Source of the DNA: a virus
IMG/VR virus record: IMGVR_UViG_3300031825_000409
Span: 1-31,628 of that record
Length of the DNA stretch: 31,628 nucleotides
Reading direction: 5' to 3' (one strand)
The position numbers and the translations under genes were made by a program. This document shows positions 8,261-15,924 of this stretch, in pieces. Under the pieces are notes generated by a model. That model was not told the origin of the DNA, ran no database searches, and saw only the letters and a program-made list of their open reading frames with translations. Numbering within the stretch: position 1 is the stretch's first letter; each line of letters opens with the position of its first letter.

Positions 8261-8667
8261 CAGTAGTCCGCCCACTCGGCCACGACGTGGTAGCCCTTGC
8301 TGATGCCGGTCGCGACGTAGATGCGTTCGCCCGCCTGTAGGATCAGGGGGTTCGCGTCGGAGTAGCCCCCGCTCACCGTCGTGGCGCCGTCCGTGCCGCT
8401 CACCGTGTCGGAGCCGCCCGTCGCCGTGCCGGCCAGGTATTTCGTGGTCCCGCCGTCGATCGACCGGTACCACTGGAGCGCGTTGGCGGTGACGGTCTCC
8501 AGCGGGATGAACTCCAGCCGCGTCAGGCGCCCGCCGTTCGCGCCGGCCGTGACCAGCAGGACGGTATTCGTCGGCGAGGTCGAGAACGTGGTGTTCGCCG
8601 TGGAGAGCGCCGCGAAGCCGCTCTTCGGCGTCTGCGGGGTGATGATGCTGTTGGGTGTGACTGCCAT
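8260..8667 (-). CDS. small beta-rich tail-associated protein
   Basis: A 135-residue Thr/Ser/Gly-rich protein without signal or membrane segment. The pattern (NTVLLVTAGANGGRLTRLEF near residues 35-54 and AGERIYVATGISKGYHVV near the end) is common in small proteins encoded beside phage tail fibre genes. It lies between a fibre gene and the glycine-rich adhesin, coupled to the latter by TGATG. Function beyond virion or fibre association is not visible. Confidence 0.55.
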   Translation of the reverse strand: MAVTPNSIITPQTPKSGFAALSTANTTFSTSPTNTVLLVTAGANGGRLTRLEFIPLETVTANALQWYRSIDGGTTKYLAGTATGGSDTVSGTDGATTVSGGYSDANPLILQAGERIYVATGISKGYHVVAEWADY

Positions 8668-8677
8668 TTTCCGTCTC

Positions 8678-9268
8678 CTAGAGTGCGACGGCCAGGGCGA
8701 CCTGCATCCCGAGGATGTTCTCCTCGTAGTCGCTCATGTCCGTGGTTTTGATGGTCGACCACGCCGCCGTGGTCCCGTCGGTCCTGACGAACTTCCCGGC
8801 GTTCCCGGCCTGGGCGGGGAGGTTCCCGGCGTTGTAGGTCCAGGCCAGGTTCTCGACCCACCCCTTCAGGGCCGAGCCGCCGTAGCCCGGCGTCTTGACG
8901 TCGCCCCCGTCGGTGGCGATCCAGACGACGTCGCCCGGGTCCGCCGTCACGGTGGCGCCGGCGCCCGTGGTCAGGGTCACGGGACCCGAGCACGCGTTCC
9001 AGACGAGGTAGCTCTTGCTCACCGCCGGGATGGTGACCGTGAACGGTCCCGCCCCGCCGGTGAACTTGATCATCGCCGCGCGCGCCTCGTCGTCGCCGGC
9101 GTTGGCCGTGGTGAGCGACGCATTGCCGGTCAGCGGCTTGGTCAGCCAGCCGGCGACGGCGTAGTCGGCGTGGGCGAGGGTCGCGTTCAGCTTCTCGCCC
9201 CACAGATTGATGTTCTCGCCGGTGAACTGCAGTTCGAACCGGAGAGAGGGTGACCAGGAAGAAGGCAT
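8678..9268 (-). CDS. tail fibre-like protein
   Basis: A 196-residue protein beginning PSSWSPSLRFELQFTGENIN, the usual opening of a fibre family in alphaproteobacterial podoviruses, with alternating beta segments such as TVTIPAVSKSYLVWNA and TLTTGAGATVTADPGD that resemble a fibre shaft or receptor-binding head. Start ATG at 9268 overlaps the stop of the preceding small gene (TGATG), and the following gene starts 10 bases after its stop. Likely part of the host-recognition apparatus. Confidence 0.6.
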   Translation of the reverse strand: MPSSWSPSLRFELQFTGENINLWGEKLNATLAHADYAVAGWLTKPLTGNASLTTANAGDDEARAAMIKFTGGAGPFTVTIPAVSKSYLVWNACSGPVTLTTGAGATVTADPGDVVWIATDGGDVKTPGYGGSALKGWVENLAWTYNAGNLPAQAGNAGKFVRTDGTTAAWSTIKTTDMSDYEENILGMQVALAVAL

Positions 9269-9513
9269 CAGACGATCACGGCTCCCGTGTCTTGGCGGAT
9301 CCAGTGGACCCCGTCCGAATGGGCGAGGATGTTGAGGTCGGTGACGAGCACGAGGCTCCGGGGATGGGCGGCCGCGGGCGGCAGGCCCGCCTGGGCCACG
9401 GCGAACACCGGGGTCGGCGCGCCCGGCGCTTCCAGGGCCGAGATGGCGTCATGGAAGCTCTTCAGGACGGCGCGGACGGCTTCCGGGATTCCCGGCCCGA
9501 TGGGCAGCAGCAT
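9268..9513 (-). CDS. small phage tail protein
   Basis: An 81-residue protein, starting at the ATG that shares its A with the adaptor stop (TGATG at 9511-9515) and ending in a TGA that in turn overlaps the next start. The middle and end (HPRSLVLVTDLNILAHSDGVHW then RQDTGAVIV in two pieces) resemble short phage tail proteins with a closing 'W-x-R-Q-D-T-G' segment. Tight coupling on both sides supports a real gene. No catalytic motif is seen. Confidence 0.6.
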   Translation of the reverse strand: MLLPIGPGIPEAVRAVLKSFHDAISALEAPGAPTPVFAVAQAGLPPAAAHPRSLVLVTDLNILAHSDGVHWIRQDTGAVIV

Positions 9514-10136
9514 CAGCACCGCTCCCGCATCAGCACGCCGGGCTCCGTGGCCAGCGTCCGGGGGGCGCGGCTGCGGGCCTCCTTGGCGTTGGCTTCCTCG
9601 ATCGCCCGCGACAGCCGGGCCTCGTAGGCGCCGGAAAGCTCCTGGTCCCGGAGGAACGGCGCGGCCTCGCAGAGCGTGGCGAACAGGTAGACGTCCGGAA
9701 AGTCGGCCAGCAGGGCGTTGGTCGGCTGGGCGTCCGACAGCGAGAACCTCCGCAGCATCCGCAGTGTGAAGCCGTAGGCCTGGTCGCAGGGCCGGTCGAA
9801 GGCGAGGTTCGCCCCGTCCACGGTCCACGCGTCTGGCTCGCCGCGCAGGGACGAGACCCCGATCAGGCCGGCTTCCATGAACGGCAAGGCCTCGCGCCCG
9901 TCCGGCCGGAGGAGCCACAGCTCCAGCGCCTCGACGAACCCCGCCGGCAGCGGGATCGTGCGGGCGCCGACGGTCGCGGTCAGCGCGACCTCCGCCTCGG
10001 CAAGCCTGGTCCGCAGCACGCGGTTCAACCGCGCCTCGGCCAGGGTGATGAATTCCGGGATGCGCGCGGTCAGGTCCGCGCGCACGAGCCAGTTCGCCGC
10101 CGCCGCCTGCAGCTCGGCGTAGGTCGTGATCGCCAT
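9513..10136 (-). CDS. head-tail adaptor protein
   Basis: A 207-residue largely helical protein opening MAITTYAELQAAAANWL, followed by RIPEFITLAEARLNRVLRT. This is the typical start of the 'phage adaptor' family that joins portal to tail in podoviruses, comparable in position to P22 gp4. It follows the terminator after the tailspike gene (10151-10174), so it may be read from leakage or from a local promoter I cannot identify. It is coupled by TGATG to the next small gene. Confidence 0.7.
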   Translation of the reverse strand: MAITTYAELQAAAANWLVRADLTARIPEFITLAEARLNRVLRTRLAEAEVALTATVGARTIPLPAGFVEALELWLLRPDGREALPFMEAGLIGVSSLRGEPDAWTVDGANLAFDRPCDQAYGFTLRMLRRFSLSDAQPTNALLADFPDVYLFATLCEAAPFLRDQELSGAYEARLSRAIEEANAKEARSRAPRTLATEPGVLMRERC

Positions 10137-10150
10137 GTGTGATGTCCAAG

Positions 10151-10174
10151 AAAAAGGCCGCCCCGAAGGCGGCC
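10151..10174 (-). terminator. intrinsic terminator after the tailspike gene
   Basis: On the minus strand a GGCCGCC stem, TTCGG loop and GGCGGCC stem are followed directly by five T (10151-10155). It lies 31 bases after the tailspike stop and just before the adaptor start. Confidence 0.85.
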
Positions 10175-10204
10175 GCCAGGTTCATGTCGGAGCGGACCGC
10201 GGCC

Positions 10205-11917
10205 TTACGACCCCGCCAGCGCCCACACCCGCACGTAGTCCACGTACGCGTGCACCGGACTCACGGCCTGGGCGGCCTCCTGCGGCAGGAGCTGGTCGCT
10301 CAGCAGCAGGAACATCGGCTGGCGGTATTCGTCCCGCATCGGGAAGCGCGAGAGCTCCACGCGGTCCAGGTAGAAGATCATCCAGTCGGGCGTGATCAGC
10401 ACGCCGTGGGTGTGCCAGCCGCCGTCGGCCATGGCGTCCAGGCTCTGATAGCTGGCCGCCTTCCAGGGCTGCGAGACCTGCCCCACCTGATAGTCCGGCG
10501 CCGGCCGCAGGTGGACCGCCTTGTGATGGCCCTTTCGGTTGTTCCCCGGGTAGTACTCCAGCACGTCGATCTCGGCGCGCGTCTTGGTCGCGTCCTTGTA
10601 GAGGACGTCGGTGTAGAGCCAGAACGCGGCCCAGCAGCCCATCTGGCCGACGGGGACCTTCATCCGCGCTTCGAAGTAGCCATAGGCCTGGGAAAAGCCC
10701 TGGCCGTCGCCGCCCAGGGTCTGCATGTGCGCCGCGCGCCAGACGCCGCCCACCTGGTGGATCTTCATGTCCAGCGCGCCGTCGGCGGCGCTGAACGGGT
10801 CAGAGGCCTCGCCGGGAATGCCGTACTCGGCGGCCCCCACCTTGGCGCGCACGGGCGAGCGCCACGGCCCCGCGCCGCCGTCGAGGGTGATCCCCGACGT
10901 GTCGGCGAAGGTGTCCTCGAAGGTCATCGCGCCCAACAGGGGCTCGTCCAGCGGTGCGCCGGCGAAGGCCTCGGTAAAGGCGTACTCCGGCCCCGGTCCG
11001 TAAGGGTCGGGCGGAATGGGCTGGTACGGCGGATTCGCCGCCTCGGCGGGATCGTACGCGCCTAACGTCTGCAGCAGTGCGCCTAGCCCATCGGCCAGCC
11101 GCTTCTGCTCCGCGCCCGTAAAGGCGTCGCCATAGATGAAGGCCCCGATCCGCCGGGGCGAGCCGATGGCGGTCTCCGCCGTGCCGGCGGTCATCTGGTA
11201 GTGGCCGACCAGTAGCTCCAGATCGCCCAGCCTCACCGACGGCCCGCCGGCGGCGCCGCACTGGACGCCGTTGCGGTGCAGGAAGGTGTTCACCGGCCCG
11301 GTGCGGGTGACGCCGGTGAAACCGACCGCCGTCGTGATCCCGCTCGTCGCCGCACTCGGGCTGCGGAACGTGGACGCGCGGCTGATTCGGCCTGCCACCG
11401 TCGTCGGCAGGCCGGTGAGCTGGTCGGTCTCTATCCCCTTGACCATGGTCCACTCCGACGCCGCCTCGGGCGCCGTGCCGGTCAGCGGCGTGTACTCGTT
11501 CGAGCAGATGAAGGCGTAAACGCCGCAGTCGTTCAGCGTGGCCTTGGTCGCGTCGCGCTCCGGGATGAAGCCGGTCCGCCAGAAGCCGCCCGTCGCGGGA
11601 TTCGAGCGGAGCCCGCCCTGCGGCGCGATCTCGCCCGTCCCGGCCTTGGTCAAACCGAAGCGGCCGGGATCGGCCAGGTTCACCCGCGCCTCCTCCGCCG
11701 TCCGGTGGCCGGTCACATAGAACAGGTCGCAGCGGGCGATCAGGTCGGCGTTCATCCGCACGAACCAGTCGTAGGCGGCCAGCCGCTCGGGCGCGGGCGA
11801 GGTCCCCATCGCCGCCACCCAGGCCTTGGTGACGGGGTGCAGGCCGGCGACGGGCGCGTCGGCGAGGCGGGTCGGCGCCGCCGTCAGTCCGCGGCCCTGT
11901 TTGAACGTGCGCGGCAT
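10205..11917 (-). CDS. tailspike with C-terminal GH16 glycanase domain
   Basis: A 570-residue protein. Residues 1 to about 300 form an unrecognised N-terminal region, presumably for virion attachment and sugar binding. From about residue 320 it has a GH16 (concanavalin-like) fold: the catalytic bulge motif EIDVLE has the nucleophile at Glu449 and acid/base at Glu454, preceded by YGYFEARMKVP and followed by GWHTHGVLITPDWMIFYLD, all standard GH16 features. GH16 enzymes cut beta-1,3/1,4 glucans and galactans, so this is probably a depolymerase for capsule or exopolysaccharide of the target cell. It lacks a signal peptide, which fits a virion part. It follows 11921-12304 by three bases and ends at an intrinsic terminator. 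Confidence 0.8.
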   Translation of the reverse strand: MPRTFKQGRGLTAAPTRLADAPVAGLHPVTKAWVAAMGTSPAPERLAAYDWFVRMNADLIARCDLFYVTGHRTAEEARVNLADPGRFGLTKAGTGEIAPQGGLRSNPATGGFWRTGFIPERDATKATLNDCGVYAFICSNEYTPLTGTAPEAASEWTMVKGIETDQLTGLPTTVAGRISRASTFRSPSAATSGITTAVGFTGVTRTGPVNTFLHRNGVQCGAAGGPSVRLGDLELLVGHYQMTAGTAETAIGSPRRIGAFIYGDAFTGAEQKRLADGLGALLQTLGAYDPAEAANPPYQPIPPDPYGPGPEYAFTEAFAGAPLDEPLLGAMTFEDTFADTSGITLDGGAGPWRSPVRAKVGAAEYGIPGEASDPFSAADGALDMKIHQVGGVWRAAHMQTLGGDGQGFSQAYGYFEARMKVPVGQMGCWAAFWLYTDVLYKDATKTRAEIDVLEYYPGNNRKGHHKAVHLRPAPDYQVGQVSQPWKAASYQSLDAMADGGWHTHGVLITPDWMIFYLDRVELSRFPMRDEYRQPMFLLLSDQLLPQEAAQAVSPVHAYVDYVRVWALAGS

Positions 11918-11920
11918 CGG

Positions 11921-12304
11921 TCAGGCCGCCACCGCGTAGTAGGTGACGTTCAGCTTCGCGCCCGCGGTCTGCTCGATGAAGGCGATCGCGCCCAGGTTCA
12001 CGTCGTAATAGAGCTCGGCGCCCGCCGCGAGCGGCTGGCCCGCCGAGGCGGTCGGCGCCGCCCCGTCGTCGCGCCACCGCACCGCCTGCGCCTCGGGGAC
12101 GATCAGCGCGATGGTCGCCCCCTCGGGCACGGTCAGCCCGGTCGCCGCCGCCAGGGCGGCGATCTGCTGGTAGCCCTTGGGGACGAGCGCGACCGCGCGG
12201 GGGCGGACGGGCAGCGGGCGCGCGTTCGAGACCTCGACCGGTCCCTCCACGCTTTCGCCGGTGTCGAGCACGCGCGGCGCCTTGAAGGTGATGGTGTCGG
12301 CCAT
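11921..12304 (-). CDS. small phage virion protein
   Basis: A 127-residue beta-rich protein starting at ATG 12304 behind a strong AAGGAGAT site. The segment VRWRDDGAAPTASAGQPLAAG and the ending IEQTAGAKLNVTYYAVAA (read in parts) belong to a recurrent family of small phage proteins encoded beside coat and tail genes. The exact role is unknown; decoration or tail-associated are possible. It is followed by the tailspike gene. Confidence 0.6.
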   Translation of the reverse strand: MADTITFKAPRVLDTGESVEGPVEVSNARPLPVRPRAVALVPKGYQQIAALAAATGLTVPEGATIALIVPEAQAVRWRDDGAAPTASAGQPLAAGAELYYDVNLGAIAFIEQTAGAKLNVTYYAVAA

Positions 12305-12342
12305 CGCCGGATCTCCTTGGATTGGGTTGTCGGAAAACGCTG

Positions 12343-12365
12343 ACGCCGCCCTCAAGGGGCGGCGT
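12343..12365 (-). terminator. hairpin terminator between 12413 gene and the virion gene
   Basis: Perfect 9-bp stem ACGCCGCCC/GGGCGGCGT with a 5-base loop; on the minus strand TTTT follows five bases after the stem. It ends transcription of the SOS-box gene at 12413-12937, or was the original coat-gene terminator before insertion. Confidence 0.6.
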
Positions 12366-12412
12366 GGGTCATGCGCCGAGACAGGCTCAGGCGCGGGCCA
12401 ACCGGCCCATTC

Positions 12413-12937
12413 TCAGTCGAGAAGAAACTCTTCCAGGAAGCGCCGGCCGTCCCAGAAGAACATGGCCAGTGAAGTCTCGTTCTGCCCCCAGGCGATGCCG
12501 GGCCACCGGTTCCGGATCGTCGGCATGCACGGGGCCCGATCATCGCCCAGTCCGCGCCCGCAGGCCGACGGATAGGCGCCCGGTTCGACCAGGTCCACGT
12601 CCCAGTCCCACAAGGCGACGACATCGACGCCTCCCGAGAGCTTCCGATAGCGACCGTCCTTTGCGAGCCTGACGAACAGCGCGAACTGGGCCTTACGGTC
12701 GTTTAGGAGAACGGCCGCCCGATCCGCTCGTCCGTCGCCGTCGAAGTCCGCCACGACGGCGTACTTCGCGTCCTGATGTCCCTCGACGAAGCTATAGTAG
12801 GCCGCCGCCGCTTCCGTCGCCTGCCGCACTTCCGCCTCGGTCGGCTCCCGCCAGCCTGCGGGCAAGCCCAGCGGAGCCGCCGCCATGAGCGGAAGAGCGG
12901 CCGCTAGGATGCCCGCAATGCGAACCCGTCGCCTCAT
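12413..12937 (-). CDS. exported protein of unknown function, immunity candidate
   Basis: A 174-residue protein with a Sec signal peptide (RRRVRIAGILAAALPLMAAA) and a mature domain with the calcium-site-like loop VADFDGDGRADRA near residues 62-75, as in FG-GAP/VCBS repeats, plus two Cys. I do not recognise the family. A perfect LexA operator (GAACGAATGTGGAAC, 12941-12955) lies four bases upstream of the start, the same device seen at the putative immunity genes, so a periplasmic immunity role is a reasonable inference. It lies between the duplicated coat 3' end and a terminator, so it belongs to the inserted material. Confidence 0.6.
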   Translation of the reverse strand: MRRRVRIAGILAAALPLMAAAPLGLPAGWREPTEAEVRQATEAAAAYYSFVEGHQDAKYAVVADFDGDGRADRAAVLLNDRKAQFALFVRLAKDGRYRKLSGGVDVVALWDWDVDLVEPGAYPSACGRGLGDDRAPCMPTIRNRWPGIAWGQNETSLAMFFWDGRRFLEEFLLD

Positions 12938-12940
12938 CTG

Positions 12941-12955
12941 GAACGAATGTGGAAC
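12941..12955 (-). promoter_or_regulatory. LexA (SOS) operator upstream of the exported protein gene
   Basis: Perfect GAAC-N7-GAAC (GAACGAATGTGGAAC). On the minus strand a TTGATC -35-like element lies at 12974-12969 with the box where the -10 would fall, so LexA binding would block the promoter. Confidence 0.7.
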
Positions 12956-12981
12956 ATATTGGGCCGGTGATCAAGGCGGTT

Positions 12982-13007
12982 GGGGACGGCCCTCATGGGC
13001 CGCCCCC
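12982..13007 (-). terminator. GC hairpin after the duplicated coat 3' end
   Basis: GGGG-a-CGGCCC / GGGCCG-c-CCCC around the loop TCAT, with one mismatched pair. No clear T tract follows, so it may act as RNA stabiliser or weak terminator. A different hairpin (14466-14498) follows the intact coat gene. Confidence 0.4.
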
Positions 13008-13011
13008 TCCC

Positions 13012-13106
13012 CGCTAGTTGTTCGCCAGTCGGCAGGCGAGTTGCGGCCGGATGGTCTTGAAGCCGTAGAGCACGTCCAGGCGGCACGGGAACTTGTCCGA
13101 GTTGAT
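13012..13106. repeat. direct repeat of the coat gene 3' end
   Basis: 95 bases identical at 93 positions to 14514-14608. The two copies bracket the HNH toxin and its partner (13107-14513). Confidence 0.95.
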
Positions 13107-13145
13107 TGGAGCCTCACCCGTCAATCGCACCACCTGCTCGATCAC
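13014..13145 (-). pseudogene. 43-codon remnant carrying the last 30 codons of the coat gene
   Basis: An open frame that begins with GTG overlapping the stop of the 13142-13594 gene (GTGA), has 13 unrelated codons (MIEQVVRLTGEAP) and then reads in frame through the last 30 codons of the coat protein to the same TAG. The copied block 13012-13106 matches 14514-14608 with two mismatches in 95 bases. It is a scar of insertion or recombination at the coat 3' end. Translation of the tail peptide is possible but unproven. Confidence 0.8.
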
Positions 13146-13594
13146 GGATCGTTGAGGGCCGCGGGCTGAGGCCCGCTTTGAATGATCAGCTTGTCACGAA
13201 TGAACTCGACGCGGCTCTTGAGCATCTGGGCATGTTCGAGCGTCGGCTCTGCATTGACCGGATAGCAGTGCGTGAGATCTCCGCCGGCAATGACCTGATC
13301 GGACCATTCCTCCATCAGCCCGCAATAGGTATCCAACGCCTCCGGCGCCGTCTCGGCATCATCGGTGATGAAATACGCTGGGGGTAGGTCCCCAACCACG
13401 ACCCAGAGTTCGGTGTCGACGCCGCCGCGCGATCTGATCGGACGTACGAGCCGGGCCAGGAACAAGGCCAGGTAGGGCGGCAGGGCGTAGGCCGGCACGA
13501 GTTCCTTGATGCCAGGACACCACGCGTGGGAGAGGAGGTAATCTCTCGCCTCTTGTTCCAGCACCGCGAGGTCAACCAGTTCCCTGCCCTCCAA
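13142..13594 (-). CDS. putative immunity protein for the HNH nuclease
   Basis: A 150-residue acidic soluble protein without signal or membrane segment, placed 65 bases downstream of the HNH gene on the same strand. The C-terminal half (ITDDAETAPEALDTYCGLM, then EHAQMLKSRVEFIRDKLI) looks like a compact helical immunity-type domain. Cytoplasmic nuclease toxins are normally neutralised by small acidic soluble partners, which fits. The frame starts at TTG 13594 without a good ribosome site; a later start such as an in-frame GTG is possible. Family not recognised. Confidence 0.6.
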   Translation of the reverse strand: MEGRELVDLAVLEQEARDYLLSHAWCPGIKELVPAYALPPYLALFLARLVRPIRSRGGVDTELWVVVGDLPPAYFITDDAETAPEALDTYCGLMEEWSDQVIAGGDLTHCYPVNAEPTLEHAQMLKSRVEFIRDKLIIQSGPQPAALNDP

Positions 13595-13659
13595 CGTGGA
13601 TGGCTGGACAAACGCGGAGGCGTTTACCGGTCGAAACAGGGTGCTCTCCTGAGCGCCAA

Positions 13660-14427
13660 TTAGACCACTATCGGATCGCCAGGTTTCCAGGCGGGGTTGA
13701 TGATCTGTTGTTCTCGCTCGAGAGCCCGTTGGCGGTCGGCTTCGCTAGGCCAGCCCATCATATCGCTCACGAAGTTGTCAAAGGTGTCAGTTCGGATTCT
13801 CCCGCTGAGAATACCAGTTATTGATGGCAACATCCCAAGGCCTCGGACGACCCTCCCGCCGAAGGCGCGGGCAATCCCAGGTCGCTTGGACCACCGAGAG
13901 GAGTCCCCGTCCTCGCGGTGCCGTCGCCGGTGTTCTTCCGGATGAAGCGGTTCGATGTTGTCGAGCGTATCGGATCCACCATCCGCCTTTGCCCGGACGT
14001 GACCAACGTCATATGGCTTTCCATCTTCCGTCCGCGGCCACGGGCGGCCCTCGCGCTCTTCCCATTGCCGCCTCAGACCGGGGTTGGCGGGGTTTCCAAT
14101 AGCGATGATGCGGGGCCGAGTATTGAGCCCAGGAAGATCGGGGCGCCACTCCTCGTCTTCTAGGAACTCACCTTGCCGGGTAGGCGAAAGGCGCCGCAGC
14201 TCACCACGTCCATTATGGACCCAAGGTGAATCGTCTTCGGTCGCAACAGCGGGTTGAACAGCCTCGGACTGTCTTGGCAGCGCCCGCGTCTCGGCGGCAA
14301 AGCGGTCCCACCGGCCCCGCTCTTCTTCAGCCTTGCTTAGTCGTATGTCTTCTGGCGATCGTTCATACCAGGCGCGCAACTCGGCGCCATTCAGACTCGC
14401 CGGGTCTACGGATTGCTCCCGTCGCAT
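13660..14427 (-). CDS. HNH nuclease, putative toxin
   Basis: A 255-residue protein; start ATG 14427 is preceded by GGAGAAATC, better than ATG 14448. Residues 1-130 are Arg/Glu-rich and disordered-like. An HNH domain follows: YDVGHVRAKADGGSDTLDN and EEHRRRHRED give the D-x-G-H (D140, H143), the central Asn157 and the terminal H166/H170 pattern seen in polymorphic-toxin HNH nucleases that cleave DNA. A 80-residue C-terminal extension follows. It lies right after the coat gene terminator and before a likely immunity gene, and both sit between two copies of the coat 3' end. Toxin role is inference; a homing-type endonuclease is the alternative. Confidence 0.7.
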   Translation of the reverse strand: MRREQSVDPASLNGAELRAWYERSPEDIRLSKAEEERGRWDRFAAETRALPRQSEAVQPAVATEDDSPWVHNGRGELRRLSPTRQGEFLEDEEWRPDLPGLNTRPRIIAIGNPANPGLRRQWEEREGRPWPRTEDGKPYDVGHVRAKADGGSDTLDNIEPLHPEEHRRRHREDGDSSRWSKRPGIARAFGGRVVRGLGMLPSITGILSGRIRTDTFDNFVSDMMGWPSEADRQRALEREQQIINPAWKPGDPIVV

Positions 14428-14465
14428 GATTTCTCCATGTGATTGCATCGGGTTCCGTCTCTGAA

Positions 14466-14498
14466 GAAGCAGGCGGCCCCCAGGTCGCCGCCTGCTTC
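14466..14498 (-). terminator. hairpin after the coat gene
   Basis: Perfect 12-bp stem GAAGCAGGCGGC/GCCGCCTGCTTC with a 9-base loop, 17 bases after the coat stop. Only TTC follows on the minus strand, so termination may be partial. Confidence 0.65.
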
Positions 14499-14515
14499 CA
14501 GCAGAGCGAGGTCCG

Positions 14516-15718
14516 CTAGTTGTTCGCCAGCCGGCAGGCGAGCTGCGGCCGGATGGTCTTGAAGCCGTAGAGCACGTCCAGGCGGCACGGGAACTTGTCC
14601 GAGTTGATGTCGTACTGGCGCACGATCCGCATCGAGACCCCGTCGAAGACCTCGCGGCTGGCGAAGTCCACGCCGCGCGGCATGATCATGTCGGCGGTGG
14701 CGAAGGCGAAGGCCCCCTTCTGGTAGGCCATCGAGACGCCGTGGGGGTCGCCGGCGCCCGACGGGAAGCCCAGCGCCGCGTTGTCGGCCGGCGCGTTGCT
14801 CACGTTCTGCCGCGCGCCCGAGGTCACGATCGTCGGGCTGATCTGGATCGTCACCGCGCCGCCCGCCGTGGAGTTGGCGTCGGCCGTGGCCACGAACTGC
14901 TGCAGCACCCCCGTCGACTGCTTGGTCTCGGGGTGCACCCGGAATACGCCGGCGATGGTGAACACGTCGCCGGCCTTGATCCAGCCGGTCACCGAGGCCG
15001 TCGCCCCGTCCACCGCGATCGAGGTCGCGCCGTCGGCCGTGGTCCCGTTGGTCAGCGGCGTGCCGCCGCGCAGGCCCTGGGTGTGGGCCGGCCACAGGGT
15101 GTTCTCCATGAAGTCGAACCCGGCGGTCCGGCCCATGAAGCCCTCGCGGTTCTGCTTGCTGATCGTGGCCTTGTCGTTGAACAGGCCCTTCAGCGCGTCC
15201 ACCAGGTCGACGTTGTCCTGGGTGTTCAGGTTGCACGTCCGGCCGTTCAGCGGCGCCAGGTTGTCGACCAGGATCTTGCGGGCCTGCAGCACGCTGGCGA
15301 AGCTCGCCGCCTGCCCCGGGTTGCTCACCTGGTTGTAGACGTCCCGGTACATGCTCATGGCGTCGGCCTCGATGTTGGCCGCCAGCACGCTCATGGCCGG
15401 CTCGATGATCCGCTCCGAGAAGTCGTCGAGGTTCATCGTCAGGTCGACGCTGGTGAAGTTCAGGTCCACGCCCTTCTGGGTCTGGACCTTCAGCTCGACC
15501 GAGCTCTCGACCGTGTCCTGGGCGGCCAGGGCCGCGCCGGTCCGGACCGTGTACTGGTTGGGCAGGCGCACCTTGAGGGTGTCGCCCACCTTGGCGCCCT
15601 GGCGGGCGAAGCTGTCGTCGTACTCGCGCGTGATCGTGCCCACGAAGTTGAGCTTCTGGTGCAGCACGCGAAGCGCCTCCCGCGTCACCGCGGTGGCGGT
15701 CAGGATGGAATTGGTCAT
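14516..15718 (-). CDS. major capsid (coat) protein, P22 gp5 type
   Basis: A 400-residue coat protein of the P22 gp5 family (HK97 fold). The N-terminus MTNSILTATAVTREALRVL and the following helix-loop, QGAKVGDTLKVRLPNQYTV and LNFTSVDLTMNLDDFSERI are family hallmarks; a Thr/Val/Ala-rich middle (about residues 225-290) corresponds to the inserted domain of gp5. P22 gp5 is about 430 residues, so the length fits. Start ATG 15718 follows a GAAGGA site. Both ends have been copied elsewhere: the 5' end plus leader at 17156-17316 and the 3' end at 13012-13106. Confidence 0.92.
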   Translation of the reverse strand: MTNSILTATAVTREALRVLHQKLNFVGTITREYDDSFARQGAKVGDTLKVRLPNQYTVRTGAALAAQDTVESSVELKVQTQKGVDLNFTSVDLTMNLDDFSERIIEPAMSVLAANIEADAMSMYRDVYNQVSNPGQAASFASVLQARKILVDNLAPLNGRTCNLNTQDNVDLVDALKGLFNDKATISKQNREGFMGRTAGFDFMENTLWPAHTQGLRGGTPLTNGTTADGATSIAVDGATASVTGWIKAGDVFTIAGVFRVHPETKQSTGVLQQFVATADANSTAGGAVTIQISPTIVTSGARQNVSNAPADNAALGFPSGAGDPHGVSMAYQKGAFAFATADMIMPRGVDFASREVFDGVSMRIVRQYDINSDKFPCRLDVLYGFKTIRPQLACRLANN

Positions 15719-15885
15719 CCGGTGTCCTTCGATGATGTGTTGATGTGGAGCCGCGCGAAGGCGTCCGAGGCGCTTCAGGCGCGTGCTCGGGCCCGGCCCG
15801 TCAGGGCGGCGGCGAAGGGCCGCGCCGGCCTCGGTGCTCCCAAGGTTGGCCCGTCAGGCGCCTCGGGAAGCGAAGCCGTTGCGGT
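15673..15885. repeat. coat gene 5' end and leader, copy 1
   Basis: Matches 17156-17316 apart from single-base changes, one 1-base insertion in copy 2 and a deletion of about 55 bases between short GGCCCGTCAGG repeats in copy 2. Together the copies bracket the immunity-toxin pair 15935-17151. Confidence 0.92.
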
Positions 15886-15924
15886 GAAATCGGTTCGGAA
15901 CTAGCGTCGGAACAAAGCACCAAC
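15879..15924 (+). promoter_or_regulatory. promoter of the 15935 membrane gene with a degenerate LexA box
   Basis: TTGCGG at 15879-15884, 17-base spacer, TAGCGT at 15902-15907, then GAACAAAGCACCAAC (15910-15924), one base off GAAC-N7-GAAC. The same -35/-10 style recurs at 17328, 20555, 22494 and 23718. Confidence 0.55.

Noticed and set aside
10800-12077. 425-codon minus-strand frame overlapping the tailspike
   Set aside because: Different frame of the GH16 gene; Arg/Gly-rich, no family features, crosses a coupled gene boundary.
14741-15904. 387-codon plus-strand frame opposite the coat gene
   Set aside because: Shadow of the coat gene; composition rich in Arg/His/Val/Gly and no start signal.
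15896-15913. GAAC-N8-GAAC near the 15935 promoter
   Set aside because: Wrong spacing for LexA; kept only the degenerate GAAC-N7-CAAC at 15910-15924 as a weak box.
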